Positions 47,672 through 59,642 of a stretch of DNA of 64,000 bases are shown piece by piece. Numbering within the stretch: the stretch's first letter is position 1; the number at the start of each line of letters is the position of its first letter. The notes below the pieces were generated by a model. That model saw nothing but the letters and a program-made list of their open reading frames with translations, was not told where the DNA came from and searched no databases. The stretch spans positions 8,873,501 to 8,937,500 of the forward strand of contig NC_060059.1 of NCBI RefSeq assembly GCF_020283565.1. The letters run 5' to 3'. This DNA comes from Trifolium pratense. Taxonomy: Eukaryota > Streptophyta > Magnoliopsida > Fabales > Fabaceae. Both the position numbers and the translations under genes were made by a program.

Positions 47672-49647
47672 TGATACAGTTGACGAAGAGAAGACTCAGA
47701 ACTCAAACTCTCACTATATACACTTTATGGGCTCAATTTCACATTTTCAATTTTTCTGTTACTCTATTCTCACCTCCCATTTTTTCTAATTGGAATTTCT
47801 AAGATACTTAACACTTCTATGAGTGGTCCATGGTGAATCAGTGTTAAAAATATATTCAAAATATTCACGACGATATAATTTGTTGTTCGGAAGTAAAAGT
47901 AAATATAAGTATTCTAATTTTTACGATTGAAATAATAACTTAATTGATACATGTTTGTTTAAAACAATAGAAAATAAACATGTATTGAATTGACGTCAAA
48001 TATGTCATTGTTTTAACTTTTAACCGTAAAAATGAGGAGTCGTGTTTTTCAATGTTAAAGAGTATTTTCGACGGTCATTAGTATTTCTAATAATTTTAAT
48101 AATTTTCATCTATCTAGAAAAATTATTAAATTAGTTTTTTTTTTAATAAAAAAATAATAAATTTATTTTTATTTTAAAAATTTTAATTTTTTTTTAATTT
48201 AACCTTTTTTTCAAAAAAAAATTATTAGAAAAAAATTAATTTTTTTTAACTATTCAAAAAAATAATAATCTTTTTGGTTCGAATAGTCTTCATTTCTAAT
48301 CTTTTCGTTTGAATGGTGTAATAAAGTTCTTCATGCTTAAACTTTGTTGAACTATCTTGGACTAAACGTATAAATATAGAATGATTCAAAGTAGAATTAT
48401 AAAATGGGAGGGTGTGAGTTCAATGAAACAGCTAATCTTTTATTTTTTTTAATGTGATTTTTTCTGTGATCTTTGGAGAGGTGTTGTAAAGTGGCTGAGA
48501 ATTGATACCAATTATTTTATTGATATTCGTTTACATGCTCTTCAACTTGGTAGTAGTTATTTGTTTAAAAAGGAGACACGTAAATGCTTGTTGGCAATTT
48601 GGACAACATGTTGTTGGCTTCTTGGGAAAGAAAAAGAATAACAGGTTTTTCTCTCAGAAAGTTTTATTGATTGAGTTTATTCTAGTTAAAGTTAAGATTC
48701 TCGTTTGGTGGTCGTTGAAGATTAAGAAAAAATGTTTCATGTATGATTTAAATGTGTGGTGGTTCAATCCTTTATCCAGTTTAGGGATTATAACTACTTG
48801 ATTCATTTTCTACGTTTCTTATACTTGTTAAACAATTAGCTGCACTGGTGTGTGTTTTCTGCGTTTCTTATAATTAATATTTTTATAATAGATGGTATAA
48901 TTATTATTATTTTTATAAGAGGTGGTTGTGGTATAATTATTTATTTAGTGGTATAATCACTTGAGCCCAATGTCCAAAAGTGGTCTCTCTAAAGTGACAT
49001 AGAAAAAAAATAAGCCCAAGCTCATAACAAAATATATACAACAATCTGTGTCATATTATCATCTAAAGAATACAAGCCGCCGTCAACTTCTTCATTCTTA
49101 ATTTCATATTCTTCTACCTGTGCGTGCTCTATTTTGCTGAGAGGTAATGCTTTGATTTTTATCTTTATTTTTCCTTTTTTCTTGTGACTGTGTCTGAGGA
49201 GTGGTTCATCGGTGCAACACTATTTTTTCAGTGGGTGCATAGTACACAAAATACAGTATAGTATATACAAAATTTCAAAATTCAGGGTGTGCAGCTGCAC
49301 CCCTCAACTGTGAGTGGCTCCGCCCCGGTTGGAGGTGGTGTCGAAGAGATTAGCAAAAGTTACAAATCAAAAGTAAAAACATAAGCTAACACATATTTTG
49401 AAACAACTATAAGCTTAAGGCACATATTTGGGTTTTCGACTATAGAACAAGATCCCTACACTTAGCAGTAACAACCAACAACAAATAATAATCGTTTTTA
49501 CGTGGTTGCTAAAGTTGCTAAAGTTGTGGTAAAAACGACGCCCTTTGCACAACTTTAGCAACCACCTTTTCCATTCGGTCGACAGACGGTATCCACCAAG
49601 AAGACTTACGTTGGCTACGATCACACGTTAGGGATGACTTATTCTAA
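47672..49647. other. OST1B upstream region and gene-free DNA
   Basis: Immediately upstream of OST1B a TATATA motif lies on the minus strand near 47717. 48000-49400 shows only AT-rich sequence, plus a GC-richer patch at 49240-49340 with CTGCACCCCTCAACTG, typical of degraded transposon ends. Confidence 0.4.
49490..49570. repeat. Hairpin of GTTGCTAAAGTTG / CAACTTTAGCAAC
   Basis: TGGTTGCTAAAGTTG at about 49503 and its complement at about 49551 form a stem around a CG-containing loop. Motifs of this kind occur in subterminal regions of plant CACTA transposons. No CACTA terminus was seen. Confidence 0.45.
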
Positions 49648-49660
49648 TAGGATTTAAATG

Positions 49661-50125
49661 TTTTTTTTTTAATCATCAAAATTTTATTAAATAAGCTAAT
49701 GCCCAAAGAGCAAAGCTGCAGAAACAACAAAAAGCTGCCTGCTAAGAACAATCACAAAGAAAAAGCCCAACAAAACAAAGAAAGCTAAAATAAAGGGGGA
49801 AAAAATGGGAGACAATAAAATCAAAACAAAGAGGGGGCTGAATCATCTATCTAAACATAACAAAGGCTCCCTTTGCCACTCATGAAGAAGGCACATAGTT
49901 GCTGGTTTCACACGACTCAGCCACCACTTTCAGGATCGCAGCTTAATCTCATCCATAACATATGCTACCTGTGTCATACCATTAGCAAAAAAACTGAATT
50001 TCGCATAGTCCAAATTGACCAAACCACCGCCGACCAAATCATCGTCAAACCTTGTTTCTTGGATTTTTTGCCCACCATTCCCTAAAGCAATAATAAGATG
50101 GAGAAGAGATTATGCTGAAGAATAG
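49661..50125 (-). mobile_element. 5'-truncated LINE with 13-bp TSD
   Basis: The minus strand ends in a poly(A) tail (T run at 49661-49670). The target duplication TAGGATTTAAATG is exact at 49648-49660 and 50126-50138. Reading into the element gives a C-terminal LINE ORF2-like tail (AYVMDEIKLRS, a stop, KWWLSRVKPATMCLLHEW), then 3'UTR sequence ending AGCTTATTTAATAAAATTTTG. It is a dead-on-arrival copy from target-primed reverse transcription. Confidence 0.88.
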
Positions 50126-51816
50126 TAGGATTTAAATGCTTGATATCCTATCGCATCCCACGTTTTGGAACAACACAACCAAGTGTTGGTTTTTGTGTGC
50201 AGTCCATAGCATGGATATTCCGCCCAAAGAATTCAAGGTGTTCACACAGCCATTGTGTTTTTGCAAATAATATTAGTCGTAAATTCCAGCTGAGTCTTGT
50301 TGAAACATACAACACCAACATCGTGTTATTATTATTATTATTATTATTTGAAATAAATAGTATTTTTAGAATAAAGAGAATCTCAAATATTTGGACCATA
50401 TAATCCCCTCATTTCTCATAATCTCTTGTTTTATACCATTCATTTACTAATACTACTACTTATAATTATTTTTTAGGCCCTAATTTTTATGAGACCCTAT
50501 GTTATAGTCCATGTGGCACATGCATAAAAACGCATCTCGTGCTCATCAATAAACCTTTTGAATAATAAAACATAGTATGGTTATTATAGGAATGTAGGGC
50601 TCTTTTGGCTATTAACAGCAACTTAGTAGTGTTCATGTTCTAGAAAATATGTTCTTAGACTACTTACGATGGTTGGGATTAAATCCCAAAAGAGGAGTTG
50701 AAATGTTGCAATGGTTGGTTTAATTTTGGGGTTGAATTAGTTGGAGGAGAGAGGGGTTGAAAAAATTCAACCGGTTGAACGAGAGAAAAGTGAGAAAGTG
50801 GGTTGAATGAGAGAGAGTGGGAAAGTGAGAAAGTGAATGAGACATGTGACGCGAGCTGATAAGCCTCCTCTAGCAAGAGTGGTGCACTTGCTTAAGAGGG
50901 GAGTGAGTCTTGATTTTCTGATTTTTTTTTTTAAAATGTATATACATGTGTCATATTTTGATTGACTGTGTATACTTTTATTTATTCTAATACTTTTAGG
51001 ACAATTATTGCATAGCATATTTTTTTCAATTTTTTTTTTAATACCAAAATTCATAATTTTTAAAACTTTATAAATAGAGGTATGGTTTGATATACTTTCA
51101 ACATAAAAAAAAAAACTCATTTTTACACTTCTTTCTCTAGTTTTTCCTTGGTTATTTCATATATCGAGTGATTTGTATTGGGTGTTTTACTAATTCTATT
51201 TCGCGTGTAACAATTTTTACCATAATCGAGTTGTTTTTGCGTATCTTAATTTAGTTAATAATAATAAATTATTGTCATTTTTAGTTGATAAATTAAGGAA
51301 GAATAATAATTTTAAATATATAAGAATAAAAATATTCATTATTTAAAAAACTATAAATAATAATAATTATTATACAAAATTAAATAATTAAATAATATAA
51401 ATAAAGAATAAAGAATGTGGGGTATATAAAAGTAAGTTGGAAGAGAGAGTATTTGGTTTAAACTAAACCATTGTAGGAGAAAAAGTTGAATAATAGTTTA
51501 ATTATTATGCGGAAGAAAGAGAAAATGATGTGGAGTATTGAGAAGTAAAAAAGTTATGATTTAAACTTTGAACCATTGTTGATAGTCTTAGTAGTGATTT
51601 TTATCAAGTCCATGTATGCATTCTAGATGCCTCAATAACAATGTTACGTTCTAGACTATATATGCTATGATATAAATTGACATGGTTTATTTAATTAAAC
51701 AAAACACAAACTATGAACTACCTTTAGAAATATAATTTTTTGTTTGACCAAAAAGAGCATCTTGGCCGTGCTTCATTTTGAAGGAAAGGAACCCATGCAA
51801 TTCCAAATTTCATTTA

Positions 51817-52128
51817 GGTTATGTTTGGATTGGTGGTACAAAATGGAATGGAGCAGAATGAAGCATAATGGAATGGAGTGGAATGGAGCGGAATGGAGTA
51901 AAGATATCATTCCATTGTTTGGATATATTTTATAAATATTCATTCCATTGCATACACCCCAATTTGGAGGGGAAAGAAAATTAGAAGATTGAATGGTATG
52001 GGATGGAATGGGTTCCATTGTGTTCCATTCCACTCCATTTATTTTTTACAAATCCAAACAATGGAACTTAGTTAGTTACCACTCCATTTCATTCCATTCC
52101 ATCCTTTACCATCAATCCAAACATAGCC
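51817..52128. mobile_element. Tourist (PIF/Harbinger-type) MITE
   Basis: Left end GGTTATGTTTGGATTGGTGG, right end complementary to GGCTATGTTTGGATTGATGG. TTA target duplications are at 51814-51816 and 52129-52131. The arms are rich in ATGGAATGGA repeats and their complements. 312 bp. Open frames inside are repeat artefacts. Confidence 0.85.
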
Positions 52129-52131
52129 TTA

Positions 52132-52976
52132 GTCGGAAGTCGATGTTGAAACAGTTGTCAAGAAAACACAATCACTTTTAACGGCGCAAGACTTTCTCAT
52201 AACCTCTCCAATAATTTCCCTTTGTCAGCCCCAAGTGAAAATGAGAAGAAAAAAAATTATTGGAAAGATAATTATACACTGAGTTAACAATAAACATACC
52301 TCTTTAACTTGGAGAACAAACTCATGCATTGTCAAGATGATTGAGTTGAGCATGGCAACACATGGACTTGACAACACCCCCATCTCATATCTAGCCGAAT
52401 ATTTTTTTAAACACCCAAAGTTGATAATTAATTATTGATGTTAATATTTTTCTCCTTCATCATAACTTGAATCCAAATCTTTTTACATTTAATATTTTTA
52501 ATCTTTAGCTCAATTCCAGCTATTATTCATGATTATATTTAGCCTTTGTTTGTAGTCCAAACCCACTTGGGGAGATTAAAAACAAACTAATGTAGTAACT
52601 CATTAGTATCTTATTTTTGTATTAATAAAAAGTGTTAACTTTTTTTTAACTAAAACAATTATTAATTAAAGTACGTGAAAGGAAATTGTGGTAACAAACT
52701 TGAATGAAGAATCATTCTACATTACAATAACAGAACTGCCACATGTAAATATAACAATTGCAACCTATTCTTCTTCCTAGATTTACCCTCCTTTAGACTC
52801 GGGATACTTATTCATGTGTCTCATTCACACAACTCAAAATCTTGCATCTGAGTTTTGAGACAAAAAATCTCATAAGACAATAACACCATTTTGCAACATT
52901 TTTTGTCACTACCATTTTTTTTACATTTTAAGACACACTTTGTTGTTTGATGTTTTGATTTAATTTAGTAACAGAC
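52132..52976. other. Upstream region of the NPH3-type gene
   Basis: No coding. A pyrimidine-rich leader precedes the start codon. No distinctive promoter motif was identified. Confidence 0.4.
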
Positions 52977-55900
52977 ATGGCTTGCATGAAACTTGGATCC
53001 AAGACAGAAATATTTTACCTCTATGGCCAAAGTTGGTTAGTTTTTTTTTCTTTCTAATTGCTATCATAACATGTTGCTTTTTCATCCTTTACTTTGATGA
53101 AATGCCGTGATTTTATTTAAACTCTATAGCGTAGTTTTGTTAAAATCACGGTAACTGTATGATGGAATCGACACTGAAGCAGATAGAATTAAACATGGTG
53201 TTACCGTGATTTTGCCAAACTAATCGTTTATCCAAATATACGCTGAGCGAATATTGGTGATTGAAGAGTCTTTCAATTCTAGTGCATGCTAGATCTCTAC
53301 CATGAAAAATAATAATGAAATGATGTATTCTATATGTTGGTAAATTAAATTCACAATCTGATAATTATGAAATAATATTATTACATTACTATTCTATACA
53401 AAATTTACCATCTTTTATGAGTGAAATATAATTATGTTGTATGATCATTAACAGTGTTGTCTGTTAAATCTCCAGGCTATGCTCTACCGGACTTCCAAGC
53501 GACGTCATTATTGAAATTGGTGACACGTCCTTCCATCTCCACAAGGTATTATATGTTTCAATAACTCACGCAAGACGTTAAATGCATATTTGAATTGACA
53601 GTGAGTATAAAAAAAAATTGCAGTAATAAATTTTAACAAAAGTTATATTTTGAAGCTTCAACAAAAACAAAACCATAAAATGATTGTGATTTCGTCAAAC
53701 TCGCCATAATTCCAAACTTTCTCTTCAACAAATTTTCTTAAACTTTAGGAGTCCTAGTTTTCATGATTCCTATTATTGAAAATTTTGCTACTAACTTATT
53801 TTCTCAAAGTTTTTGAAAATAGAGAAACAAATCTCAATACAAGCTCCTAAAAGGAAATATAGATATATTTGACACCTAGGAAGGTTTCTCATAATCGTAA
53901 AGTTTTAACAAAAGTACCACCGACACGTTAACACGTTAAAACGAAAGTGTGTCTCGTGTTCGGCACTAACACAATTCCAATGCATAAAGTTACATTCAAT
54001 TACTTTCATTTTTTTCAAATTACTATCAGAGTCAACAGGTAAGTGTCTAGTTTCCGTGTCTATGCTTCAGCATAATATCAATAGCATATCGCGCTTATAT
54101 GCTTTGTCCCTGCTTGTTATTGTCCTTACTTGCCGTATATGTTGCATTTTTCGTTAATCCCTTTCATTTCTTGTGTATTATTACCAGTTTCCACTAATAT
54201 CAAGAAGTAAAGAGCTAGAACGTTTCATGAAAGATTTACCAAGTGACACTGAGAAGTCAATTTTGGAACTTCACGATCTACCAGGAGGAGCCAAAGCCTT
54301 TCTACTTATTGCTAGGTTCTGTTATGGTGTCAAAATGGAACTAACTTCATCAAATGTAGTTCCTCTAAGATGTGCAGCTGAGTATCTACAAATGAGTGAA
54401 GACTATGGAGAAGGAAACCTAATCATACAAACTGAAAATTTCCTTAACCACATATTTGGTTACTGGACAGACACTCTTAAAGCTCTCAAAACATGTGAAG
54501 AGGTTTTACCTTTAGCTGAAGAGCTTCACATAACTTCAAGATGCATACATTCTTTGGTGATAAAAGCTGCAGATCCAACTTTGGCTATTTTACCTCTCTC
54601 TGTTCAAAATTCTGTTCAAAGTCCAGAGGATTCAGAAATGTGGAATGGAATATCTACGAGTTTAACATCAAAAGAAACTGGTGAAGATTGGTGGTTTGAA
54701 GATGTTTCTTCACTTAGTTTACCTTTGTACAAAAGATTCATGCAAGGTACTATTGCAAGACACGTGAAACCGAGGAGAATTTCTGGTTCACTTGTTTACT
54801 ATGCTAGAAAAAACATACCTTCGTTGTCAAGTTATCAAAATGGAAACTCGTCAAAATCAAATATTTCTGAAGCTGATCAAAGGATTCTGATAGAAGAAAT
54901 TGTTGACTTGCTTCCAAATGAAAAGGGTATAACACCAACAAAGTTTTTGCTTAGGTGTTTGAGAACAGCAATGGCTTTATATGCTAGCTCTTCTTGCTGT
55001 GCAAGTTTGGAGAAAAGAATTGGTTTTCAATTAGATGAAGCTGATCTTGAAGATCTTCTGATTCCAAATATTGGCTACTCAATGGAGACAATTCATGATG
55101 TTGATTGTGTTCAAAGAATGCTTGATCATTTTATGATTGTTGATCATGATGATGTTGATTCTACATGTAATGATATTGTTGTTGAGGAAGAGAGACGCAT
55201 AGTTGCAAATTGTCAACGTGCAACTCCAATGACAAAAGTTGCTGATTTGATGGATAGTTATTTAGCTGAAGTAGCACCTGATGTTAACTTGAAGTTGCCA
55301 AAGTTTCAGTCACTTGCTGCTGTTATTCCTGATTATGCTAGGACCTTGGATGATGGTATTTACCGTGCAATTGATATCTACCTCAAGGTACACAAAATAA
55401 GCATTTCATTTACTTACTTTCTCTACATGCTTAATAGTTAGTTAATATCTTGCAACTAAGATCTCTACAACCCGTTTTATTGTGTAGTTGGCCATAAACC
55501 GTTAGATTAAGAGAACTCTTAATTTAATGGTCTACGGCCGTTGCTCTAAAATCTAACCGTTCTATTATGAATTCCAGAGCCATGCATGGATGACAGAATC
55601 TGAGAAGGAACAAATCTGCAGGCTGATGAATTGCCAGAAACTCTCGTTAGAAGCAAGCACACACGCAGCTCAAAATGAGAGGCTACCACTTCGTGTTGTT
55701 GTCCAAGTTTTGTTCTTCGAACAACTCAAGCTCCGCACATCTGTTGCGGGTTGGTTCTTTGCTTCTGACAGTCTTGAAAACCCAACAAACATGAGTGGAA
55801 ACCTTGCTCTAATAAGAAACGATGGAAACACAACACATAATAACCCTGTTGTAGCTTTTGATCACATGAAAGAGAAGGTTGCTGAGCTTGAGAAAGAGTG

Positions 55901-56093
55901 TTTGAGCATGAAACAAGATTTGGAGAAAATGATGAAGTCCAAAGGAAGTTGGAATATGCTCTTAAAGAAATTGGGGTGTAGGTTAATTCCTAGGCCTTCT
56001 AATCCTAAGGTTTCAAAGCTATGCAGGAAATCCAAAATAGCACCAGCTTCAGCAACTGAGTTGGAAGAAAATGCTGTGGTAGTTAACTCATGA
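52977..56093 (+). CDS. BTB/POZ domain protein of the NPH3/RPT2-like (NRL) family
   Basis: NRL proteins are plant-specific CUL3 substrate adaptors or plasma-membrane signalling scaffolds, known from phototropism and auxin-transport pathways. Exons: 52977-53035, 53476-53545, 54188-55387, 55578-56093. All introns are GT-AG and phases join, giving 614 aa, typical for the family. The N terminus carries the conserved [19 protein letters not shown] start of the BTB fold (about residues 25-125). The NPH3 domain follows at about 195-500. The highly conserved block at the start of exon 4 (residues 444-497) includes [20 protein letters not shown] and [20 protein letters not shown] coiled coil of [20 protein letters not shown] type lies at about 537-563. 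The start ATG at 52977 gives the [11 protein letters not shown] leader, which resembles the SETH6/At5g03250-like branch; that subfamily call is from memory. No break or frameshift is seen. Confidence 0.94.
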
Positions 56094-57101
56094 AAGACTC
56101 GTAGGAATTTTTTAAATGCTTTTTTTTATTTATTTTGAATTCTAAGTTTTATTTGGCTATTTTATCCGAGTAATAATGTAACTAAATAATCAATAGTTGC
56201 TTGTTTTATGCTACTTGGATTATGTTAGAATTGTGATGCAGTTCAAGATCATGTTTTTGTTTGGCATCATGTATGGAGATGTTACATTTTTGCCTCTAAT
56301 ATTTACAACTAGCCAGACAAATTTCCATGCTTACAAGCCAATTTGGCTCAAGGCGTTTAATTATATATCTATGATCATAGTAAAATGCCTCATGATCAAG
56401 GTATAGTATGAAACTAGGAGCAAATGTGCAACCAAGATTGCTGTAACCCGCTTTTGGTAAGTTCTACCATGCTAATAATTTTAAGCAACTTAACATATTT
56501 CTACTCTAAATGGCACAACCAACTAAGATCTTACAATGGATAGAGATATGTATCATGAAAGTATTTTCTCAAAAGACCTAAGAATTGCGACATGCTTCAC
56601 ACTTAAAAAAGCAGGGAATGAGTATCCTCCTAACTTAATATTATCCTTGAAAGGTAAATTTTCAGCAACTACAAAAACATCCACATTCTTAAGTTCATAT
56701 CAAACAAAAGTTGTTCACAAACTCCATAGATAATAACACTCAACACAAACACAATGAGCATCATGATAGTTGGAATAACACAAATAATAAAAGTTCAACC
56801 AACAATCAAGTTTCATATTTTGAGCCGATGTTTGAGGTCTCTATAACAAGATTTTCCAAACATACCGATACTACAACAATACTACAACAATATTACAACC
56901 ATAAGAACATCATTCACAACATGTGCATTGCATATGTTCAGCAACATAATCTAATTAAAACATCACTAATAATAGTAGTTATCACTTATCATATCGAAAA
57001 CAAAGTAACTACAAATCTAAGACAAATCGACAATAAAGTACCAAATTAGATTAGATTTACCAGCAATCAACTTCTAAATGCTTCCGATCTACGAGGATCC
57101 A
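56094..57101. other. Convergent intergenic region between the NPH3-type and GeBP-like genes
   Basis: Contains the 3' ends of both genes and no further gene; the short open frames are low complexity (Asn/His-rich CAA and AAC runs). Confidence 0.5.
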
Positions 57102-57944
57102 TCATCCTTCTAATTCATTCAAGATCAATCTAGCATGATCTTTAACTAACTCAGCACGCATCACTAACACTTCCATTTCCCGAACTTTCAACTTCTTCCA
57201 CCTTGTTTCCAACTCTTCCCTCTTTTCTTCCCCAAGCAACTCCATCCCCCTCTTCAACATATTCAAACCCATACACGTTTCATCAAAATCAAAACTTTCA
57301 CTCAAATTAACATGACCCATTTTACCACTACTTTCCCCTTTTGCAGATTCTTCCTTAGCAGGTTTCTTAGCAACAATTTTCTTCTTGGGTTGTTGTTTTT
57401 CTTTTTCTTCAACTATTTTCAAAGACTTCTTTTTGGGTTGTTTTTCTTTTTCTTCAACTTTTTTCTCTTGACCCCAATATTTCTGAGAAAGTTCAAAAGC
57501 TTCTTTCTCATAAGAGCTAGAAAAAGTAAGATCTTTTTCATTGTTTTGACAATACTTGTCAAATTTCAGCTTCAAAACTCGAACTTTTTCTCTGAGCTTC
57601 CTCACTGTAGTTTTGATGCTAAGTGAATCCTTCAATGACTCATGAAAAGCTTTGAAGTCTTTGTCTGGGTCGTTTCCAGTTTGAGATTTGAAATCTAGAA
57701 GAGCTTTGAGAATAAGGATTACATCATTTTGGGAGAAAGCGATATGAGATTTGGAGGATTTAGCGGCAGCAGCAGCGGCGGCGATAGGTGTTGGCTTCTT
57801 GGAACGGTTAGGACGGGAGGGGTTAGAAGGAGGAGGAGGTGGTTGAGAAGGGGGTTCAGGTTTTGAAGGAGGGGGTGTTGGTAGTGTTTTTGCATGAGGG
57901 GTTTGTGATGAAGGTTGACGAGAAGAGTGAGTTTTCTTTGCCAT
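57102..57944 (-). CDS. GeBP/STOREKEEPER-like (DUF573) transcription factor
   Basis: Single-exon gene of 280 aa. The family (GLABROUS1 enhancer-binding protein, plant-specific) comprises nuclear DNA-binding proteins with a central DUF573 domain and a C-terminal leucine-zipper-like region; characterised members act in trichome and cytokinin responses. In this protein, residues 1-65 are low complexity (Pro-rich with an Ala run). Residues 66-160 match DUF573: FSQNDVILILKALLDFKSQTG, then spaced basic residues (TTVRKLREKVRVLKLKFDKY), then SYEKEAFELSQKYWG. A Lys/Glu-rich stretch occupies about 162-205, and an acidic helical C terminus at about 225-275 could dimerise. The ATG at 57944 is followed by an open frame with no intron, as is usual in this family. 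The paralogue is not determined. Confidence 0.9.
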   Translation of the reverse strand: MAKKTHSSRQPSSQTPHAKTLPTPPPSKPEPPSQPPPPPSNPSRPNRSKKPTPIAAAAAAAKSSKSHIAFSQNDVILILKALLDFKSQTGNDPDKDFKAFHESLKDSLSIKTTVRKLREKVRVLKLKFDKYCQNNEKDLTFSSSYEKEAFELSQKYWGQEKKVEEKEKQPKKKSLKIVEEKEKQQPKKKIVAKKPAKEESAKGESSGKMGHVNLSESFDFDETCMGLNMLKRGMELLGEEKREELETRWKKLKVREMEVLVMRAELVKDHARLILNELEG

Positions 57945-58366
57945 GGATGGAGAGATTTGAAGGGTAGCTAGATTCAGAGAAATGAAATCCAGTTGTGAAC
58001 AAGGTTGAAGAACAGAACAGTGACTTTTGACATTTCTTAAGCAATCGTGTCATTACGTGAAACCGCCATGTGTCTAACTTTTAATTAATTTGTTTTTTTA
58101 GATAATGAAAAATTCTTTTTAAATTCAAAGACAAAAATGAAAGAGCTCTTTTTGTAAAGTTTAGTTCTCTAGAAATAAAGTGAGAGGAAATAAAATTATG
58201 CAAATGAATATATGAATTTAGACTAATTTTAGTTCAAGTTCACGTGTTGGTTTGCGTAATTATTTTTACCGATTAAGCTAGAATTTATGGATAAATTTTA
58301 ATTTATGTATCCAATATATATATATATAATATAGACTATGATTAACTCAACTTTTTTTTTCCCTAC

Positions 58367-59065
58367 ATGACTAATCTCAACTTTTAGATTCTTAATTTAG
58401 ATTATGAAATTCAAATTAGAAGATGATTCTAAAGATTTTGATAATTTAGACTATGAAATTCAAATTAGAATATGATTATGATTAATCTTATTTTAAAATT
58501 CGTAATTTAGACTATGAAATTCAAATTGTAAGATGACTATGACCAATTTCATTATAAAATTCTTAATTTAGACTGTGGAATTTAAATTAGATGATGAATC
58601 GATGATTATGACTAATCTCCTTTTAAAATTCTTAATTTAGAATGTGAAATTTAAATTAGAAGATCACTATGATTAATCTCATTTTAAAATTCTTAATTTA
58701 GACCGTGAAATTCAAGTTAGAAGATGACTATAACTAGTCTCATTCTAAAATTCTTAATTTAGATTGTGAAATTCAAATTAGAAGATGATTATGACTAATC
58801 TCATTCTAAAATTCTTAATTTAGACCCCTAAAATTCAAATTAGAATATTATGACTAATCTCATTCTAAAATTCTTACTTTAGACCGTGGGATTTTAATTA
58901 GAAGATGATTATGATTAATCTCGTCAAATAATAAGTTGAATGGTTAATCTCAATTTCTATATATTTAATTTAGACTATAAAATTTAAATCAAAAGATAAT
59001 TATCATTAATCTCATTCCAAAATTCATAATTTAGACCATGAAATTCAAATTAAAACATAATTAAT
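58367..59065. repeat. Minisatellite, about 60-bp period, about 11 units
   Basis: Units share TTCTTAATTTAGACTGTGAA, ATTCAAATTAGAAGATGA and TTATGACTAATCTCATT. The TTAATTTAGAC landmark recurs near 58392, 58443, 58503, 58565, 58635, 58695, 58756, 58816, 58876, 58966 and 59030. It sits between the divergent GeBP-like and COX16 genes. Confidence 0.92.
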
Positions 59066-59642
59066 ATTATTCTTAATGATTTTTTTTACAATATTTTTAA
59101 TACTTTTGACATTTCTTGTATCTATCAAAAATATAAAATAAATAAAAAATAGTTAAAAGAAGCAAATATTTTTGCCAAATACTACGAAGAAGAAACATTC
59201 TCCGACCGTCCCTTCCGTCTCGCCTGCAAAATCCCTACACTTCTCAGACCACCACACAATCTCTCTGCATAATTTACTTGCTGGGTACTCTTCATTTTTC
59301 TTTTTCTTTTTTGATTTTGCAGAAAAAATAAATTAATCTAATAGGAATCAATCAATTTTGTTTCTTCTCTAATAATCAGTGATCAAAGCGAGAATAATCT
59401 GTAGTAAATACACCTAACCTAATCTGATCGTGATTAAGAAGGTTTGTTCTGTTTAATTATATTTCAGAGTTGTAAAAACAGCTACTATTTTACTCTATCC
59501 ATTTGTCTTGCACGTTACATGTTTGATAAAATGTGTCTGTGAAATGGTGAATGGTGATAGTATTTTAATGAATTTCATGATCTTACTCTATCAGGTACCT
59601 TCACTAATTCTGTAGTTGAAAGAAACTACTCTTTTGTGATCA

